Source: a virus
Length of the DNA: 23,524 nt
Direction: 5' to 3' (one strand)
Virus record (IMG/VR): IMGVR_UViG_3300033571_001641
Location: 1-23,524 of that record
The first letter of the stretch is position 1; each line of letters opens with the position of its first letter. The notes beneath the pieces were generated by a model. It was not told where the DNA came from. It ran no database searches and worked only from the letters and a program-made list of their open reading frames with translations. Below are positions 22,563-23,524 of the stretch, piece after piece. The position numbers and the translations under genes were made by a program.

Positions 22563-23206
22563 TATGCCTCTTCTAGCGTAACACTAACATTCCATAAATC
22601 AAAGTTATCTCTTCCACGCTTTACAACACTATAAGAAAAATCTTTAAAATACATTTGAACAACTTGTGAATAGTTGGCTAACTCTGTATAAGAAGTTGGG
22701 TCAGTTTTATCTCCAAATGTAGTGTATTTATCATAAGACAAAAATACCCAGAATGGACCAGTGTGGGTTTCATACCAATCTAATAGTTCTACACCGCCAG
22801 CACCGTTATCTGCTGTGTATTCATCTTGTGTATTTTTATAATCTGAAATACCAGTTGTTGCATTAAAATCTGGATTGTTTTTGTGAGATCTAGATGGCAA
22901 CATACTCCAAGATGTTGACAAAGATAACTTATCGGCAATGTGATACGAACGCATAGATCCATTAATCATTCTTTGTCTAGATTGAATTCTTTCTGGTGTA
23001 AATTGTAAATCAGATCTATTATGATCAGATAAAATAATAAATTGATCAACTAGGCTAGCAGCAGTCTCATTAGGGTAGGCTGCTCCTACCTCATAACCAT
23101 TTGGAATAAAAATACCATCGTTTAAAGTTCCTAAGTTATTAGACCAAAGCATGGCTTGTGGCCTGCCATATCTTTTTCTATTTTGGAGGTATTGTTGATC
23201 AGCCAT
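22562..23206 (-). CDS. Minor tail protein, probable distal tail component
   Basis: The 214-residue protein follows the tape measure gene, where siphoviruses usually encode the distal tail protein that links tube and hub. It is polar, with predicted strands and turns rich in Asn, Asp, Tyr and Trp (LSLSTSWSMLPSRSH, GPFWVFLSYDK, QMYFKDFSYSVVKRG, LWNVSVTLEEA). The last three strands resemble the end of a tail-tube-like beta sandwich. The ATG at 23206 overlaps the tape measure stop by one base, with AGGAG nine bases upstream. Sequence alone does not prove the distal-tail role; gene order is the main support. Confidence 0.75.
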   Translation of the reverse strand: MADQQYLQNRKRYGRPQAMLWSNNLGTLNDGIFIPNGYEVGAAYPNETAASLVDQFIILSDHNRSDLQFTPERIQSRQRMINGSMRSYHIADKLSLSTSWSMLPSRSHKNNPDFNATTGISDYKNTQDEYTADNGAGGVELLDWYETHTGPFWVFLSYDKYTTFGDKTDPTSYTELANYSQVVQMYFKDFSYSVVKRGRDNFDLWNVSVTLEEA

Positions 23207-23524
23207 TATCTATTACTCCTAATACGTTGTGCATCCATGTTTCTAATATGTGTTATTACTGTCCTTGCAATATCATCTGGATTTGCACCGTCGGTATTTG
23301 CAGAAACATTCAAACTATAATTATACACTGCCGTGTTGTTATTTGTAGCACTATTTGCAACTGTGGCCATCATTGGCGTGGTAGCAAATGACAAACTACT
23401 TGGATATTTAGAATCATTAATTTGTTGTAATAGTGGGCCAAACTTGTTTGCAGCATTTTTATTAACTACATATTCTCCAGGGGTAAGTAATGTTGGAACC
23501 TTATCTGTCATTCCGCTTCCACTA
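23206..23524 (-). CDS. Tape measure protein, partial (C-terminal end)
   Basis: The frame is open beyond the right edge. In-frame codons before the ATG at 23511 read Ser-Gly-Ser-Gly, so this is the end of a longer protein rather than a separate 101-residue gene. The stretch DKVPTLLTPGEYVVNKNAA followed by a short linker is the typical tape measure C-terminal motif (a Gly-rich loop, D-x-V-P-x-x-L-T-P-G-E-Y-V-V-N). The end has VYNYSLNVSANTDGANPDDI and a helix TVITHIRNMDAQRIR, also typical. The tape measure sets tail length and helps DNA ejection. Most of the gene lies outside this window. Confidence 0.88.
   Translation of the reverse strand, partial: SGSGMTDKVPTLLTPGEYVVNKNAANKFGPLLQQINDSKYPSSLSFATTPMMATVANSATNNNTAVYNYSLNVSANTDGANPDDIARTVITHIRNMDAQRIRSNR

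Overview
The window is a gene-dense segment of a tailed double-stranded DNA phage (Caudoviricetes), or of a prophage very like one. Every supported gene lies on the minus strand, so the genome reads from right to left. There is almost no intergenic DNA: the largest gaps are about 32 bases (4961-4992) and 26 bases (11973-11998). No stretch above 300 bases lacks a gene. I see no tRNA, rRNA, CRISPR array, insertion sequence, integrase, repressor, holin or endolysin. The right edge cuts a tape measure gene and the left edge cuts the large terminase gene.

In order of transcription: (1) A tail module (23524-15632) holds the C-terminal end of the tape measure protein, a distal-tail-type minor tail protein, a 1394-residue hub-type protein with a lectin-like region, and four smaller tip or baseplate proteins. 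(2) A replication module (15632-7024) holds a zinc-ribbon protein, a MerR-like DNA-binding protein, two small conserved proteins, a DnaB helicase, a small protein, a short DnaG primase, a candidate single-stranded DNA-binding protein, a DNA polymerase III alpha subunit (DnaE type) and a RecA recombinase. (3) A recombination and accessory module (7031-2160) holds a small zinc protein, two paralogous 2-oxoglutarate/Fe(II) oxygenases on either side of a small PD-(D/E)XK nuclease, a helical protein, a Cas4-like nuclease, a double zinc-knuckle protein, a RuvC-like resolvase, a conserved unknown protein, a small helix-turn-helix protein and a DUF1599-like protein. (4) A packaging module (2170-1) holds the small and large terminase subunits.

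The genes probably work together as follows. DnaB, primase, SSB and DnaE form a phage replisome. RecA, the Cas4-like nuclease and two unrelated resolvase-type nucleases would support recombination-dependent replication and clear branched DNA before packaging. The terminase then packages it. The junction between the tail and replication modules is a one-base TAATG stop-start overlap, so there is no room for a conventional terminator or promoter between late and early functions. If the map is circular, with head genes off the left edge leading round to the tape measure gene, the whole genome could be one unidirectional gene array.

Host: many of these proteins resemble, from memory and not from a search, siphovirus proteins of actinobacterial phages. 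Hand counts of sample lines give a base composition of about one third G+C. Together these suggest a phage of a low-GC actinobacterium, for example a freshwater planktonic lineage. This host assignment is an inference only.

The most interesting features are the duplicated oxygenases around a nuclease, their leaderless-type promoter candidates, the late-to-early module fusion, the intact PHP active site in the polymerase, the non-canonical terminase P-loop, and sharply bounded GC-rich patches inside AT-rich genes.
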